Below are positions 61,983 to 64,000 of a DNA stretch of 64,000 bases, one piece after another; the stretch's first letter is position 1; every line of letters begins with the position of its first letter. A program made the translations under genes and the position numbers. Source of the stretch: Cyanobium sp. CZS25K (GTDB lineage: Bacteria > Cyanobacteriota > Cyanobacteriia > PCC-6307 > Cyanobiaceae). Below the pieces are notes generated by a model, which did not search any database, was not told the DNA's origin, and saw nothing but the letters and a program-made list of their open reading frames with translations. Location: assembly GCA_030373325.1 (NCBI GenBank), contig JAUCZB010000002.1:124001-188000 (forward strand), given 5' to 3'.

Positions 61983-62648
61983 CTAGGCAGTGGCGGCGGC
62001 GATTCCATACAGCCGTTCGCTCACCTCCCCGAATCCGGGAACGACGCGGTGCGCTCCATCCACCTCCGGGTCGATGCCGGCGCAGTAGATGGTGAGTTGG
62101 CCATGGCGCTCACCGACGACCTGGAGCCCGGGAGCCGACGCCAGGGTGGTGATCACCCGCAGCCGCTGGCCCTCCACGCCCAGGCCCTGCAGACGCTCCA
62201 GCAGGGCCAGAAGGATGGAGCCGCTGCCCAGAGAGGGAAGGAACACCAGCACACCGCTGCGGGAGTCGATGCTGGCGGGCAGATCATCGAGGAACCAGTG
62301 GGGCTTGTGGTCGGGACCGGAGGCCTCGATCCCCACGTGGGCCAGCTGCGCCGATGGCAGCACCGACTGGCCCCCCTGCCACAGGCCGAGTCCCCCCCGC
62401 AGCACCGGGATCACCAGCAGGGGAACATCGGGATCGACCACCTGGCCGTCCGCCTGGCCCAGGGGCGTCGTGACCGACACCTGGCGATGGGGCAGCCAGT
62501 CACGCAGGGCTTCGTAGGTGAGCCAGCGGCCCAGCTCCGCCATGGCCGTGGCGAACAGGGGCGAGGGGGTGGCACCATCGCGCAGCAGGGTGAGCCAGTG
62601 GCCGATCAGGGGATGGGGGGGGACCACCACCCGCAGGGACATGCTCAT
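61983..62648 (-). CDS. Uracil phosphoribosyltransferase-like protein with altered PRPP loop
   Basis: A 221-residue type I phosphoribosyltransferase-fold protein resembling Upp: VPPHPLIGHWLTLLRD at the start, LLVIPVLRGGLGLWQGG (helix 3 region) and HRVVPGFGEVSERLYG at the end, which corresponds to the uracil-contacting YxVPGxGDAGDRxFG of active Upp. The PRPP loop, normally DPMLATGGS, reads FLPSLGSGS, losing the Asp. The C-terminal Asp of GDAGDR is Glu/Ser. It may have lost or changed activity, or I may be mis-weighing natural variation. A cyanobacterial Upp annotation would be usual. Start ATG 62648, 48 bases from the divergent pentapeptide gene. Confidence 0.72.
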   Translation of the reverse strand: MSMSLRVVVPPHPLIGHWLTLLRDGATPSPLFATAMAELGRWLTYEALRDWLPHRQVSVTTPLGQADGQVVDPDVPLLVIPVLRGGLGLWQGGQSVLPSAQLAHVGIEASGPDHKPHWFLDDLPASIDSRSGVLVFLPSLGSGSILLALLERLQGLGVEGQRLRVITTLASAPGLQVVGERHGQLTIYCAGIDPEVDGAHRVVPGFGEVSERLYGIAAATA

Positions 62649-62696
62649 GACGGGCTGCGTCTGCCATAGCTTGAACCGGCAGCGTACCGGTGTGGC

Positions 62697-63233
62697 ATGG
62701 TTCCGAGCTTCCTGTCCTTCCCAGCGATCGGCCGCCGGGGTCGGGTCCTCCTGGGAGCCCTGCTGAGCCTGGTCCTGTTCTGGTCCCTCCTGCCGGTGGG
62801 GCAGGCGCTGGCGATCACCGCGCCCGAGCTTCGCGCCCAGCGTTCCTTCCAGGAGCTCGATCCCGACCTGCGGGGGCGCAATCTGCAGCAGCAGGAATTC
62901 CTCAAGGCCTCCATGGAGGGCTTCGATCTGCGGGACGCCGATCTGCGCGGCGCGGTGTTCAACTCCACCAACCTGCGCCAGGCCGATCTGCGCGGCGCCG
63001 ATCTGGAGGATGTCGTGGCCTTCGCCACCCGCTTCGATGGTGCCGATCTGCGGGGCGCCCAGTTCCACAACGCCATGCTGATGCAGAGCCGTTTCCGCGA
63101 TGCCCAGATCGATGGGGCTGATTTCAGCGACGCGGTTCTCGATCTGCCGGAGCAGAGGGCCCTCTGCGCCCGTGCCACCGGCCGCCATCCCCTGACCGGT
63201 GTCGACACCAGCGAGAGCCTCGGCTGCCGCTGA
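62697..63233 (+). CDS. Lumenal pentapeptide-repeat protein
   Basis: A 178-residue secreted protein: a signal peptide (basic RRGR, then VLLGALLSLVLFWSLLPV, cleavage near GQALA), a 20-residue linker and a pentapeptide-repeat solenoid. The solenoid runs from about residue 55 to 145 (repeats such as ADLRG, TNLRQ, ADLRG, ADLED, ADLRG, AQFHN), with a right-handed beta-helix fold. Cyanobacterial members are often thylakoid-lumen proteins of unknown role. A short Cys-bearing tail follows (LCARATGRHP, GCR). It diverges from the upp-like gene, and cobW follows after 52 bases. Confidence 0.85.
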   Translation: MVPSFLSFPAIGRRGRVLLGALLSLVLFWSLLPVGQALAITAPELRAQRSFQELDPDLRGRNLQQQEFLKASMEGFDLRDADLRGAVFNSTNLRQADLRGADLEDVVAFATRFDGADLRGAQFHNAMLMQSRFRDAQIDGADFSDAVLDLPEQRALCARATGRHPLTGVDTSESLGCR

Positions 63234-63285
63234 ACCGCCCAAGTGGTGCCTCCCCTAGGTTTCGGAGCACTTCGCCCCCCACCTG

Positions 63286-64000
63286 ATGACGGTCACCAGC
63301 TCCAGACGGCTGCCGGTCACGGTGGTGACGGGTTTTCTCGGGGCCGGCAAGACCACCCTGCTGCGCCATCTGCTGCTGGAAAGCGGTTTGCGCCTGGCCG
63401 TTCTGGTCAACGAGTTCGGCGAGGTGGGGATCGACGGCGATCTGATCGCTTCCTGCGGTTTCTGCCCGGAGGAGGAGCTCGGCGAGCGGCTCGTGGAGCT
63501 CGCCAACGGCTGCCTCTGCTGCACGGTGCAGGACGAGTTCCTGCCCACCATGACCCGCCTGCTGGAGCGGGCTGACCGGCTCGACGGCATCGTGGTGGAA
63601 ACCAGTGGGCTGGCCCTGCCCGAACCCCTGGTGGCCGCCTTCCGCTGGCCGGAGATCCGCAGCCGCACGCGGGTGCATGGGGTGGTGACGGTGGTGGATG
63701 GGGAGGCCCTGGCCGCCGGCCATGTGGTGGGTGATGCCGCCGCGGTGGAGGCCCAGCGGCAGGCCGATCCCAGCCTCGACCACATCAGCGCCATCGAGGA
63801 TCTGTTCGCCGATCAGCTCGCTGCCGCCGATCTGGTGCTGGTGAGCCGTGCCGACCGGCTGGAGCCGGCGGACCTGGCGCAGGTGAAGGCCAACCTCGCC
63901 TCCGGGCTGCCCCCCGGCACCGTGGTGCTGCCCATGGCCAGGGGATGCATCGATCCCTCCCTGGTGCTGGATGGTCCCGGCCGGGAGGCCCACCACGACC
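63286..64000 (+). CDS. cobW: CobW-family metal-chaperone GTPase, 5' part (3' end outside window)
   Basis: CobW/COG0523 proteins are GTPases that deliver metals; CobW proper feeds cobalt to cobalamin synthesis. The visible 238 residues show the P-loop GFLGAGKTTLLRHLL (about 16-30), VNEFGEVGIDGDLI, the metal-binding CxCC as NGCLCCTV (about 72-79), VETSGLALPEPL and VSRADRLEP (a G4-like site where the family has NKxD). CobW itself is distinguished from ZigA/YjiA by its C-terminal domain, which is off the edge; the long insertion after VVDGEALAAGHVVGD resembles CobW. Start ATG at 63286. Confidence 0.85.
   Translation, partial: MTVTSSRRLPVTVVTGFLGAGKTTLLRHLLLESGLRLAVLVNEFGEVGIDGDLIASCGFCPEEELGERLVELANGCLCCTVQDEFLPTMTRLLERADRLDGIVVETSGLALPEPLVAAFRWPEIRSRTRVHGVVTVVDGEALAAGHVVGDAAAVEAQRQADPSLDHISAIEDLFADQLAAADLVLVSRADRLEPADLAQVKANLASGLPPGTVVLPMARGCIDPSLVLDGPGREAHHD

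Noticed and set aside
59939..62095. 718-codon plus-strand frame opposite ilvD
   Set aside because: His/Gly/Asp/Val-rich shadow of ilvD in the opposite strand; no motifs.
1..64000. tRNA genes, CRISPR arrays, IS elements or att sites
   Set aside because: I scanned the intergenic gaps by eye and found no cloverleaf ending in CCA context, no spaced repeat array and no transposase motif. Weak or degenerate examples could be missed without a program.

Overview
The window is GC-rich, gene-dense chromosomal DNA from a unicellular alpha-cyanobacterium, most likely the Cyanobium/Synechococcus (picocyanobacterial) lineage. The evidence is photosynthetic: Psb28, GUN4, a beta-type allophycocyanin subunit (ApcF), PcyA, ChlP, glutamyl-tRNA reductase, ferredoxin-sulfite reductase, Calvin-cycle Rpe and a GlpX-type bisphosphatase. 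ApcF and PcyA imply phycobilisomes, which argues against Prochlorococcus. Coding density is high and many neighbours overlap by 4 bases. I saw no tRNA, rRNA, IS element, prophage or CRISPR array.

Layout. 1-5.3 kb: 3' end of secF, a small membrane protein, a leftward psb28 + two AI-2E-type permease operon, then gun4, an RsbW-like ATPase and two small conserved proteins. 5.3-9.1 kb: a glutamine-synthetase-like gene that has lost key catalytic residues, divergent from apcF; then an aminotransferase and tadA. 9.1-15.6 kb: a PLP decarboxylase and a leftward overlapping operon bioY-lspA-(FHA+class A PBP)-(membrane GTPase). 15.6-22.3 kb: a CRR42-like protein, an M16 peptidase pair, and pcyA-devBCA. 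22.1-29.7 kb: a tiny basic protein, a GT2 enzyme, rpsB-tsf-(unknown)-recG and a VanX-like dipeptidase. 29.7-36.8 kb: sir, glyS and a type III polyketide synthase/FAD oxidoreductase/methyltransferase cassette. 37-46.7 kb: CNNM/CorC-type protein, chlP, VanY-like peptidase, then typA-DUF309-lptA-like-lptB-lptF-like-ccsA. 46.7-54.7 kb: rpe divergent from glpX-hemA, then glgC-gnd-pgl-CIA30 and a small unknown. 54.7-59.7 kb is the most accessory-looking part: a 1108-residue CheB-CheR-PAS protein, an AraC-type regulator and a ribbon-helix-helix protein. 59.9-64 kb: ilvD, a small membrane protein, a uracil-phosphoribosyltransferase-like gene, a lumenal pentapeptide-repeat protein and the 5' part of a CobW GTPase.

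How it fits together. Tetrapyrrole and pigment supply (hemA, gun4, pcyA, chlP, apcF) and carbon flow (rpe, glpX, glgC, gnd, pgl) are represented by ordinary housekeeping genes, as is cell-envelope work (FHA-PBP, LspA, Lpt proteins, VanX/VanY-like peptidases, DevBCA exporter). The parts most worth a second look are the apparently non-catalytic glutamine synthetase relative beside apcF, the type III PKS cassette, the FHA-PBP/GTPase operon, the CheB-CheR-PAS/AraC island with a 13-bp repeat array between its divergent genes, and a uracil phosphoribosyltransferase relative with an altered PRPP loop. All identifications come from reading motifs and family resemblance; no database search was run.
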